Below are positions 35,475-41,826 of a stretch of DNA of 41,826 nt, one piece after another. The notes beneath the pieces are model-generated. The model saw nothing but the letters and a program-made list of their open reading frames with translations. It did not search any database and was not told the origin of the DNA. The DNA is from an uncultured Clostridium sp. (GTDB lineage: Bacteria; Bacillota; Clostridia; TANB77; CAG-508): NCBI GenBank assembly GCA_958438515.1, contig CAUBRZ010000014.1, positions 1-41,826 on the forward strand. Direction: 5' to 3'. The translations under genes and the position numbers were made by a program. Positions within the stretch are counted from its first letter, which is position 1; every line of letters begins with the position of its first letter.

Positions 35475-36800
35475 TTACATAACTCTTCTCGCACCAACAT
35501 AATTAGTATGGTAATATCCTGAATTTATTGTATCTGTTGTTACTCCTCTTGAAGCATTAGCTGCATGAACCATTCTTCCTCCACCAATATATATTCCGAC
35601 ATGGTTAATTTTTGTTGCTGATGGTCCGAACATAACTAAATCACCTGGTTGTAAGTTACTTTTTTCAACATATGTACCATTTCCATATTGAGCTAATGCT
35701 GTTCTATTTAAACTTACTCCATATTTTTTAAATACATATTGAGTAAATCCTGAACAGTCAAAACTATTTGGTCCTGATGCTCCATATCTATATTTACTAC
35801 CAATATAACCTTTTGCAGTTGATACAACATCTGTTCTTTTATTATCTGATGTTACTACTGTATTATTTGATGATTCCTTTTTACTTTCTTCAGTAGTAAC
35901 TACACTTTCTTGTTTTTCACTTTTCCTTGATTCACTAGAACTTCTTGATGTTTCTGTTTTTTTGTCTGATAATAGATTAGAAGATATATACCCTTCTTTT
36001 CCATTTACTTTTACTTTACTCCATCCACCATCTTCTTTATATACATCCACAGATGTGTTTAAAGATATTTTTGTTACAACTTCTGAACTTGTATTTGCTT
36101 CTTTTCTTACATTAACAGTATCAGTGTTAACAAATAAAGTTTTTATTACTTTTTCCTCATTTACTTCATTTGTTTGTTTTTGTACTTCTTGAGTATTTTC
36201 TTCTTGTTTTTTATTATTATCTACTTGTTCTATCTTGTCTTTTCTAATCCAACCTTTTGTCGTTCCTTTTTCAATGCATACCCAATCATTTAAAGTTTCT
36301 ATAATATTTACTTCTTCTCCCTTTTTTATTTCAATGATATCAGTTGCATTTACTGATGGTACTATTTTTAATTTTGTATCACTAACAATTTTGTTTACAA
36401 CATTTGGATTCTCTTCTTGTTGTTGTTCAATTGTTTGATTATTTTCTTCATTTTCTGCATTTTCTTCTTGAACATTTTCTTGCGTATTTGCATCTTTAGA
36501 TTCTGTACTTTCTTCTTTGTTATCTAATACAATTAAATCTTGTCTTACATAGCCTGTAATTCCATTTGATTTAACTTTGTAAAAATCTCCTGATTTTTCT
36601 AATACTTCTACTTTTTGATTTAAAGAAAGTTGCTCTAAAATCTTCCCACTGCCTTCTGCTTTTTCTCTTAAATTTGCTGTTTCTACATTTACTCTTGCAG
36701 TATTAGCAGCTAAGCTTATATTTGCAAAAAATAATATTGATATACTTAAAAATATAAATGCTACTACATATTTTATTTTATTTTTTATCTTCATTTTCAT
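35475..36800 (-). CDS. Secreted SH3-domain NlpC/P60 cell-wall hydrolase
   Basis: A 441-residue exported peptidase that cuts peptidoglycan stem peptides. It has a signal peptide (VVAFIFLSISILFFANISLA), three bacterial SH3 domains (near residues 35-90, 140-195 and 220-275), a low-complexity Ser/Thr/Asn linker, and a C-terminal NlpC/P60 domain with catalytic Cys in FDCSGFTQYVF and His in NHVGIYIGGG. ATG choices at 36800 and 36794 are both near AAGGAG; I give the first. Two in-domain CGG triplets are out of frame. Function in growth, division or spore germination. Confidence 0.88.
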   Translation of the reverse strand: MKMKIKNKIKYVVAFIFLSISILFFANISLAANTARVNVETANLREKAEGSGKILEQLSLNQKVEVLEKSGDFYKVKSNGITGYVRQDLIVLDNKEESTESKDANTQENVQEENAENEENNQTIEQQQEENPNVVNKIVSDTKLKIVPSVNATDIIEIKKGEEVNIIETLNDWVCIEKGTTKGWIRKDKIEQVDNNKKQEENTQEVQKQTNEVNEEKVIKTLFVNTDTVNVRKEANTSSEVVTKISLNTSVDVYKEDGGWSKVKVNGKEGYISSNLLSDKKTETSRSSSESRKSEKQESVVTTEESKKESSNNTVVTSDNKRTDVVSTAKGYIGSKYRYGASGPNSFDCSGFTQYVFKKYGVSLNRTALAQYGNGTYVEKSNLQPGDLVMFGPSATKINHVGIYIGGGRMVHAANASRGVTTDTINSGYYHTNYVGARRVM

Positions 36801-36903
36801 ATTACTCCTTAACAATAATATATTACATCCTGTTTTTCAACGTTACTAGTATACACATAAAAAACTTTTTTGTCAAGTTTTCTAACTTTTTGGGCTTTAT
36901 GTA

Positions 36904-36932
36904 TTGACAAATTCGCTTTTTTGTAATAGAAT
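36904..36932 (+). promoter_or_regulatory. rplM-rpsI promoter
   Basis: TTGACA, 17 bases, TAGAAT. A close sigma-A match about 140 bases upstream of rplM. Confidence 0.75.
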
Positions 36933-36939
36933 AATTGAG

Positions 36940-37069
36940 CAATTATGTTATTTGCATAATATTTTAATAATTTTTGAAAATATGATTTAAACTTAAAACT
37001 TCTCCCCGGTAGTTTTAGTTTTAAATTTCATATATAAAAAATAAATATAATAGGAGGGTATATATTACC
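36940..37069 (+). promoter_or_regulatory. rplM 5' leader, possible autoregulatory structure
   Basis: A 130-base untranslated leader with one clear hairpin, AAACTTAAAACT against AGTTTTAGTTT with a CCCCGG-containing loop (about 36990-37022). Many Firmicutes have an L13 leader RNA here; whether this matches that structure I cannot judge. The ribosome site AGGAGGG follows. Confidence 0.45.
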
Positions 37070-37507
37070 ATGAATAATACAACATATAGTGCAAAAAAAG
37101 GTGAAGTAGAAAGTAAATGGTATATAATTGATGCAGCAAACAAACCACTTGGTAGAGTTGCAACAGAAGCTGCTAAATTATTAAGAGGAAAACACAAACC
37201 AACATTTACACCAAATATTGATATGGGAGACCATGTTATAATTTTAAATTGTAAAGATGTAATTTTAACAGGAAACAAATTAAATCAAAAAATTTATAGA
37301 CATCATTCAGGATATATTGGAGGAATGAAAGAAGTTCCTGCAAATGTAATGCTTGAAAAAAATCCAGAAAAAGCTATGACTTTAGCTGTAAAAGGAATGT
37401 TACCTCACAACTCTTTAGGTAGACAAATGGCAAAAAAATTAAGAGTATATGCAGGTAGTGAACATGAAAACCAAGCACAAAAACCAGAAGTATGGGAGGT
37501 AAAGTAA
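37070..37507 (+). CDS. rplM: 50S ribosomal protein L13
   Basis: A 145-residue L13: SAKKGEVESKWYIIDAANKPLG, then LRGKHKPTFTPNIDMGDHVI, YRHHSGYIGG, and GMLPHNSLGRQMAKKLRVY. It binds 23S rRNA early in 50S assembly. Standard rplM-rpsI operon, two bases apart. This highly expressed gene has no CGG, as expected if CGG is costly. Confidence 0.97.
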   Translation: MNNTTYSAKKGEVESKWYIIDAANKPLGRVATEAAKLLRGKHKPTFTPNIDMGDHVIILNCKDVILTGNKLNQKIYRHHSGYIGGMKEVPANVMLEKNPEKAMTLAVKGMLPHNSLGRQMAKKLRVYAGSEHENQAQKPEVWEVK

Positions 37508-37508
37508 A

Positions 37509-37910
37509 ATGGCAAAAAAAGAAAATATCACTTTCTATGGTACAGGTAGAAGAAAAAGTTCAATTGCTAGAGTTAGATTAGTAGAAGGAACTGGAAAAAT
37601 AACAATTAATGGTAAAGATATTGATGAATTCTTTGGATTAGAAACTTTAAAAGTTATTGTTAGACAACCACTTACAGTTACAAACACAACTGCTAAATAT
37701 GATGTAATAGCAAGTGTAAAAGGTGGAGGATTTACAGGTCAAGCAGGAGCAATTCGTCATGGTATTGCAAGAGCTTTAAATGAAGCAAATTCTGAATACA
37801 GACCAGCCCTAAAACAAAATGGATTCTTAACAAGAGATTCTCGTATGAAAGAAAGAAAGAAATATGGTCTTAAAAAAGCAAGAAAAGCACCTCAATTTTC
37901 AAAAAGATAA
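37509..37910 (+). CDS. rpsI: 30S ribosomal protein S9
   Basis: A 133-residue S9 with FYGTGRRKSSIARVRLVEGTG at the N-terminus, KGGGFTGQAGAIRHGIARAL in the middle and the conserved C-terminal RKAPQFSKR that reaches the P-site tRNA. Arginines are encoded by AGA and CGT; no CGG is present. A strong terminator follows. Confidence 0.97.
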   Translation: MAKKENITFYGTGRRKSSIARVRLVEGTGKITINGKDIDEFFGLETLKVIVRQPLTVTNTTAKYDVIASVKGGGFTGQAGAIRHGIARALNEANSEYRPALKQNGFLTRDSRMKERKKYGLKKARKAPQFSKR

Positions 37911-37936
37911 TATGCTTTTATGCAAAAATATATCAA

Positions 37937-37971
37937 ACCTCGGAAATATTAAAACTTCCGAGGTTTTTTAT
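37937..37971 (+). terminator. Terminator of rplM-rpsI
   Basis: AACCTCGGAA pairs with TTCCGAGGTT, followed by TTTTTTATTG. Confidence 0.9.
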
Positions 37972-38245
37972 TGCTGTTCGGTAATTTTTACCATTAAACG
38001 TCTACAAGCATTGATTTTCAATGCTTGTATTTTTGAATTTGTTTGCCTTCTAAATTTGTAATATACAAGTAATATGCTAGTAATATACAAATTTATTTTT
38101 TAATTTTCCATAACCATTAATTTATCTAAAACATGCAAAAATCTAATTATGCCCTACTATTATTTTTTGCATAATTAGCCCCATTTATTTATTATAATTT
38201 TATCTTTTTTCTTGACTTTTTATCTTTAAATAGCTTATAATAAAT
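37972..38245. other. Non-coding region with hairpins
   Basis: No gene found. ACAAGCATTGA and TCAATGCTTGT (38009-38033) form a perfect hairpin with a T-rich tail. CTAATTATGC (38143-38152) and GCATAATTAG (38169-38178) form another, overlapped by an alternative pairing of ATGCAAAAAT with ATTTTTTGCAT. These may be a second terminator and a bistable element. Confidence 0.4.
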
Positions 38246-38342
38246 ATAGGAAATGACAAATCCACAAACGTGGTTTTGCCGAATTAAGTTTGAAAAAACT
38301 CACACCTAACTCGCCAAAGTTACAGATGTGAGCTTTTTTTAT
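38212..38342 (+). ncRNA. Candidate antitoxin-type small RNA
   Basis: A promoter TTGACT (38212-38217), 18 bases, TATAAT (38236-38241) should start an RNA near 38248 that ends at the hairpin and T-run at 38293-38340, about 93 bases. Its first 35 bases are nearly the same as the start of the opposite RNA (inverted repeat 38246-38280 against 38494-38527), and its 3' half is antisense to the end of the peptide gene. This looks like the regulator of a type I toxin. Confidence 0.5.
38293..38340. terminator. Bidirectional terminator of the convergent RNA pair
   Basis: CTCACA and TAACT on one side pair with AGTTA and TGTGAG, with A-runs and T-runs on both flanks. Confidence 0.75.
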
Positions 38343-38458
38343 TTATGTAGTTGCTTGTCAACCCAGTTCTTATGCAGAACTGCTGTCAAGGCAACGTTTA
38401 ATGTTAAAGAAAACATTAAGGATAATATCAAAAATAGTATCACTTTAATCATAAACAT
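38339..38458 (-). CDS. Candidate type I toxin peptide, 39 aa
   Basis: Reads MFMIKVILFLILSLMFSLTL then NVALTAVLHKNWVDKQLHK: one hydrophobic helix followed by a charged tail, the form of membrane-acting type I toxins. Promoter TAGACA, 17 bases, TAGAAT lies at 38563-38535. The ribosome site GGAGAGG is buried in a hairpin, CCACCT against AGGTGG with an inner TACGA/TCGTA stem (38461-38495), typical of toxin mRNAs that need processing. The gene's end overlaps the convergent small RNA. No sequence family recognised; a short membrane protein of other use is possible. Confidence 0.5.
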   Translation of the reverse strand: MFMIKVILFLILSLMFSLTLNVALTAVLHKNWVDKQLHK

Positions 38459-38846
38459 CACCACCTCTCCTACGATATTCGTAAAATTAAGGTGGCAAAA
38501 CCACATCTGTTTCTCATCATTTCCTATGCAAATTATTCTACAATATTATTTAAAATTTGTCTATAATATTAATAAATTTATAAACTATTTCTGTTTATAC
38601 ATTCATAAATCTTATTTTTTATATGGCTGTTTCCTAAATAATAAAATCTAATAAGAGTTGTTAAAAAAAGGAATGAGACCTGTACAATACAGAGTTCATT
38701 CCCAAGCTACCTAGTACCTAATCAAAAAATGTCCAATTTTTTGGGTTTAGTACAAAAAAGATAGTTATTATTTTTATAACTTTTTTATTATCTATATACA
38801 GTAACATCTACTATTTATATTCATAATATATATATAAGGTGATGAT
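38459..38846. other. Non-coding region with structured elements
   Basis: Besides the toxin leader and promoter, it holds a minus-strand terminator (GGAATGA...TTCATTCC with a T-run, 38662-38702), an adjacent hairpin starting and ending GTAC (38714-38753) and a plus-strand hairpin with TTTTTT (38754-38790). The first two could be the 3' half of a minus-strand small RNA; no family is recognised. Confidence 0.4.
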
Positions 38847-39006
38847 ATGAATCCTTTTAAAATAACAAATCTTATTAATTCCATAGCAAATTTTATAGCT
38901 TGTAATAGTGATGATGATGAATTATCTTTACTTGCTGTTATTTTCTCTCAACTTCGGAGATACTTTAGCTACTATTAGTGTAACACGTAGCATCTGTAGA
39001 AAATAA
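38847..39006 (+). CDS. Hidden DUF6774-like small protein, joined by +1 shift at CGG
   Basis: With AAGGTGATG upstream, the ATG at 38847 opens MNPFKITNLINSIANFIACN then SDDDELSLLAVIFSQL. The written frame breaks at CTT CGG AGA (38955-38957) and stops six codons later. Skipping the C gives GDTLATISVTRSICRK and a stop at 39006, 52 residues. I recognise SDDELxLLxxxFxQLGDTLATI as a widespread clostridial microprotein pattern (DUF6774). Function unknown. The recovered QLGDTLATI is the best-conserved part. Confidence 0.72.
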
Positions 39007-39032
39007 TAGATATCTTACTATTTATACATATT

Positions 39033-39753
39033 CTACTCTAATATTTCTAATACATCTCTTTTCTCATTTAAGCCCTCTAAATTATAATAAGTTTGTGGGA
39101 TATGCCCAACAATTACGTTTTCAACTAATAAAACTTGATTTGTTATTTCTTTTTCAATGTCTTGAAAAGGTGTTAAAATATTTATTTTACATTTAACTTC
39201 TAAATATACTCTATGTAGTGTCTGGTTTATTCCTTGTGATTTAAATTCACTTCTTAAATCAGTTTCAACATTGCCTATTGGCGAAATTTGAATTTTAACT
39301 TTTGGCCCTCTTCCTGCCAGTAATTTAAATCCTGTGAAGCTTCCGAATAGCAATTTCAATATTATCTCTTCCTTTTTTGTTAATTTCTTCTTGAATCTTA
39401 TTAGCAACATCAGAAATAATCTCATTTATAGAAATAACATTTGATCTTACCATTGTTACATTGTTATTACTATCCTTTTCTAGAATAAACATATCATCAT
39501 AAGAATATCGTTTCATGACATTTGTTGCTTGTTCATTTGATATTATTGTTGCAATTGATTTTGCTTTGCTTTCGCATAAAGTATCAAATATAGGATATAC
39601 AGCATCTAATACCAATTTTACTATACTAAAAGCAATAACTAATACCAAAAATATTTTTATTGTCTTTTTACCTTTAGGAGAATTTAATTTATTCCCTCCT
39701 TGAATTACAATTCTAGGAATTTTTATTCTTGGTCTTGAATATATCTTATTCAT
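39033..39753 (-). CDS. yunB: Sporulation protein YunB, joined by +1 shift at CGG
   Basis: YunB is a membrane-anchored sigma-E-controlled spore protein of unclear mechanism. One transmembrane segment (about residues 32-52, IFLVLVIAFSIVKLVLDAVY) and a soluble domain with ARAKSIAT-like and IISNEQATNVMKRY blocks are seen. At ATT CGG AAG (39345-39343) the written frame ends within five codons. Skipping the C gives IAI, then GSFTGFKLLAGRGPKVKIQI, the strongly conserved YunB block, and 239 residues total. Its ATG overlaps the stop of the SipL-like gene by eight bases, so the two are co-translated. Confidence 0.88.
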
Positions 39754-41296
39754 AGTTTACCATAGCAACTCTTGTATAATGAGGAATAAATAACTTCTGC
39801 CCTGGATTTATTTTATTTTCATCTTCAATGCCATTTATTCTAACTATATCTTCTACAGTACTTCCAAAACGTTTTGCAATTTTCCATAAAGTGTCATCTT
39901 TTTTTACAATATACATTAAAATACTATAATCTTCTTTTTCTCTTTCTCCACTTGTTTGAATCTCATTTATTATATTCATATTTGTATTTCTATAAGAATT
40001 TCTATTCATTGCAATATCTATATTACTACTTATTACCCCACCATCTTGAATAATAAAGTCTTTGCTCATAACTTCTATTGCCATATTACTATTTATGTTA
40101 TCATTGTCATCTAAACTTTCTACAGAATAATCAAATGGTATTTTCGCAGATCTTGTATCTACCTGTAAATCACTATTTGCTAAAATAAACCTTAATTCTA
40201 TCTCTCCTTCATATACCATTTTGTTATTTAAACTATGTTCCTTTTCAATAACTGGCATAACATCTACATCTATAATATTTCTATTTTCTATTCCATCTAT
40301 AACTACTTTTTCTCTAATTTGTTTTACTTCTTTTGTTGTATTTTTATTTGTTATAGTAGTTATCCTTTTTTGATTAAACTCTATATTCTCACTTGGGCTA
40401 TATAAATCTTGAATTAAGTTTATTTGTTTTTCTTCAAAAACTGTAGCCATTACTCCTATTTCTATTTCTACATAAATAGAATGTTCTTCTACAGTATTTG
40501 GCTTTATTATTATATTTTGTATCTCATAATCTACATCACATATGTTTTCTTCAGTAACATCTGGAATATCTATAAATCCAACTACAGGAATTCTTGCTGT
40601 TATAGTATTTATTCTATTATCTTCTGTTAAATACATGATTTTCACTTCTGCTTCTGATTTTGTTAATATTTTATTATAGCTAATTTTTATATCTTTATCA
40701 CAGATACAAATGTTGTTTTTTAGTATTTCTGCTAAATTATCTGCACTATCAATATTTATTGTATCTTTTGCATAGATTTTTGTTTCCCCCATACCAACTA
40801 GTGAATTTACTTTTAAGTTTTCTTTTAACATTTGTATTTCTTTAGCATCTTTAATATCATTTACTATTTCTACATCCTCTTTTGAATAAATTCTTAATTC
40901 TACTTCAACTGCTGCTTTAATTCCTACCTTTCTTCCATTAATAACTTTTGCCTCAATAGATTTTAATTTTGTTTCTACTCTACAATTCATACCTTCGCCA
41001 CAACCTGGTACTTGAATGTTTTCTGAAAAATCCAAACTTGTTGTAAGTCCTCTTACTTTATCTTGACCATCCTCTGCCATATACATTATATAAGTATTAA
41101 TATTTCCATCTATTCTGACCTTATCTTCTAAAATCTCTTTTTTATAAACACATACTACCCCACTTGTACAAATTGTATTCAAAATATCTGGTTTTGAATC
41201 TGGTACTATCATATCCCCTTCTACAAATATTACTTCTTTTTTTGTTGCTACTAATTTATTTACACATAAATTTTCTTTTATTGTATCTACAACCAT
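39746..41296 (-). CDS. sipL: SipL-like DUF3794/LysM spore-coat protein
   Basis: A 516-residue protein with repeated DUF3794 domains (IKENLCVNKLVATKKEVIFV and EGDMIVPDSKPDILNTICTS at the N-terminus, with another near residues 155-250) and a C-terminal LysM domain (YIVKKDDTLWKIAKRFGSTV, then INPGQKLFIP). In Clostridioides difficile this architecture is SipL, which binds SpoIVA and builds the spore coat base. No frame break and no in-frame CGG. AGGAGG precedes the ATG, and yunB follows by overlap, both expected in the mother cell. Confidence 0.85.
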   Translation of the reverse strand: MVVDTIKENLCVNKLVATKKEVIFVEGDMIVPDSKPDILNTICTSGVVCVYKKEILEDKVRIDGNINTYIMYMAEDGQDKVRGLTTSLDFSENIQVPGCGEGMNCRVETKLKSIEAKVINGRKVGIKAAVEVELRIYSKEDVEIVNDIKDAKEIQMLKENLKVNSLVGMGETKIYAKDTINIDSADNLAEILKNNICICDKDIKISYNKILTKSEAEVKIMYLTEDNRINTITARIPVVGFIDIPDVTEENICDVDYEIQNIIIKPNTVEEHSIYVEIEIGVMATVFEEKQINLIQDLYSPSENIEFNQKRITTITNKNTTKEVKQIREKVVIDGIENRNIIDVDVMPVIEKEHSLNNKMVYEGEIELRFILANSDLQVDTRSAKIPFDYSVESLDDNDNINSNMAIEVMSKDFIIQDGGVISSNIDIAMNRNSYRNTNMNIINEIQTSGEREKEDYSILMYIVKKDDTLWKIAKRFGSTVEDIVRINGIEDENKINPGQKLFIPHYTRVAMVNYE

Positions 41297-41380
41297 TCTA
41301 TTTTACCTCCTTTATTTTTCTTTATACATGTATATTATGTCCAAGTTAATTTTATGACTTAAATAATATTAAAAAACAAC

Positions 41381-41414
41381 AAAAAAACAAGAAGAAAAAT
41401 TCTTCCTGTTTTTT
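41381..41414. terminator. Terminator after veg
   Basis: ACAAGAAGAA and TTCTTCCTGT form a hairpin flanked by A- and T-runs, ending the leftward veg transcript. Confidence 0.7.
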
Positions 41415-41423
41415 ATTTTCATT

Positions 41424-41720
41424 TTATAATGATGCTTTTTTTACTTTAGTATCAGTTAATGGTGGAATTAATGGTGAATAAGAATCTCCATCAAATACCT
41501 CTACTTCTACTGTTCTTGTTAAAACATCTGTGTAACTATATGTTACATTTCTATCATTTTCCTCATATTTTACAACAAAAATATTTGGATATGCTTTTTC
41601 TATTGTAGCTTCTTTCTCAAAGGCTTTACTTCTTCCTAAAGAACCTTTTACTATTATCTTTTGACCCACTTTATCTAAGATGTCAGTTTTTAGATTTGTT
41701 ATGTCAGATTTACAAATCAT
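41424..41720 (-). CDS. veg: Veg family protein
   Basis: A 98-residue protein with the Veg core: ITNLKTDILDKVGQKIIVKG, then GRSKAFEKEATIEKAYPNIF and SYSYTDVLTRTVEVEVF. Veg is a small Sm-like protein linked to biofilm control and early spore outgrowth in Bacillus. I take the ATG at 41720 (AGGTG upstream) rather than the GTG at 41729. The C-terminal extension SPLIPPLTDTKVKKASL is longer than in Bacillus. Upstream of it, the last 100 bases of the window are promoter-like. Confidence 0.85.
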   Translation of the reverse strand: MICKSDITNLKTDILDKVGQKIIVKGSLGRSKAFEKEATIEKAYPNIFVVKYEENDRNVTYSYTDVLTRTVEVEVFDGDSYSPLIPPLTDTKVKKASL

Positions 41721-41826
41721 CCTAATCACCTACTCCCTTATGATAGCCAAATTATAGCATTTTTAGATAAAATTGTCAAAAAATGTTTATTCTTGTTATT
41801 TCTCTGTAATTAGCTATTACCAATAT

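Noticed and set aside
37864..38061. ORF overlapping the end of rpsI
   Set aside because: It runs through the rpsI terminator hairpin and has no ribosome site.
38328..38651. Plus-strand ORF over the toxin-like gene
   Set aside because: It spans a terminator and a promoter and encodes Cys/Phe-rich shadow sequence.
2574..39753. Sequencing or assembly errors as the cause of all frame breaks
   Set aside because: All fourteen breaks involve the same extra C before an in-frame GGA or GGT, while identical CGGA/CGGT strings in other frames are unaffected. Errors would not respect reading frame. Raw reads would still be the final test.
2574..39753. CGG reassigned to another amino acid, as reported for some bacteria (Trp or Gln)
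   Set aside because: In-frame reading after CGG soon meets stops (immediately at 3309 and 5466) and loses family similarity in every case. Only a frame change fits.
2574..39753. P-site slippage with an upstream Shine-Dalgarno, as in prfB
   Set aside because: The preceding codons vary (GAA, AAA, TTT, TTA, AGC, ATT, GAC, TGT, CTT, CTA), many cannot re-pair one base on, and no common upstream purine element is seen.
1..41826. CRISPR array or insertion sequence
   Set aside because: No regularly spaced repeats and no transposase-like protein were seen; the only mobile genes are the integrase and the homing endonuclease.

Overview
The window comes from a very AT-rich, endospore-forming Firmicute, most likely an uncultivated Clostridia lineage. 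The support is the AGGAGG-type ribosome binding sites, spore genes (bofA, yaaL, yunB, a SipL-like DUF3794/LysM protein, a BofC-like protein), a glmS ribozyme and a ClpE-type chaperone. No rRNA is present, so the genus cannot be named.

Layout. Positions 1 to about 12,380 are the integration end of a temperate prophage. The early genes are on the minus strand: small phage proteins, YopX, DUF1064, a DNA methyltransferase, a replication initiator, a homing endonuclease, NinB-like, ERF and DUF1351 proteins. The lysogeny switch is at 9.9-10.8 kb, with five 17-bp operators, divergent Cro-like and CI-like repressors and an ImmA-like gene. A tyrosine integrase follows, abutting the 3' end of an elongator tRNA-Met gene, the presumed attachment site. 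From 12.5 to 41.8 kb is host chromosome: mtnN, a glmS ribozyme with glmS, bofA-yaaL, an orphan VirD4-type ATPase, a metal permease, truA, cdaA, pyrimidine nucleoside phosphorylase, rnhB, htrA, clpE-pgsA, comEC, an SH3/NlpC hydrolase, rplM-rpsI, a candidate type I toxin-antitoxin locus, yunB, a SipL-like gene and veg.

Main discovery. Fourteen genes, five in the prophage and nine in the host, are each split by a +1 frame change. In all fourteen the break lies at an in-frame CGG triplet followed by A or T. Skipping the C makes the ribosome read GGA or GGT (glycine) and restores a full-length, recognisable protein: TruA, GlmS, ComEC, ClpE, BofA, YunB, VirD4-like, YopX, DUF1064, the phage replication protein, ImmA and three small proteins. 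I found no in-frame CGG that reads as arginine in any gene here. About 29 CGG triplets in the other two frames of the same genes cause no break. CGA and CGT are still used for arginine. The simplest reading is that CGG is an unassigned codon in this organism and acts as a genome-wide +1 frameshift signal, shared by host and phage. With this rule, two hidden genes appear (4280-4472 and 38847-39006) and several apparently broken or shortened genes become whole.

Other items of note: a convergent RNA pair with a 39-residue membrane peptide whose ribosome binding site is folded away (38.2-38.6 kb), a probable AUU start codon for comEC, and a phage methyltransferase with an altered catalytic motif.
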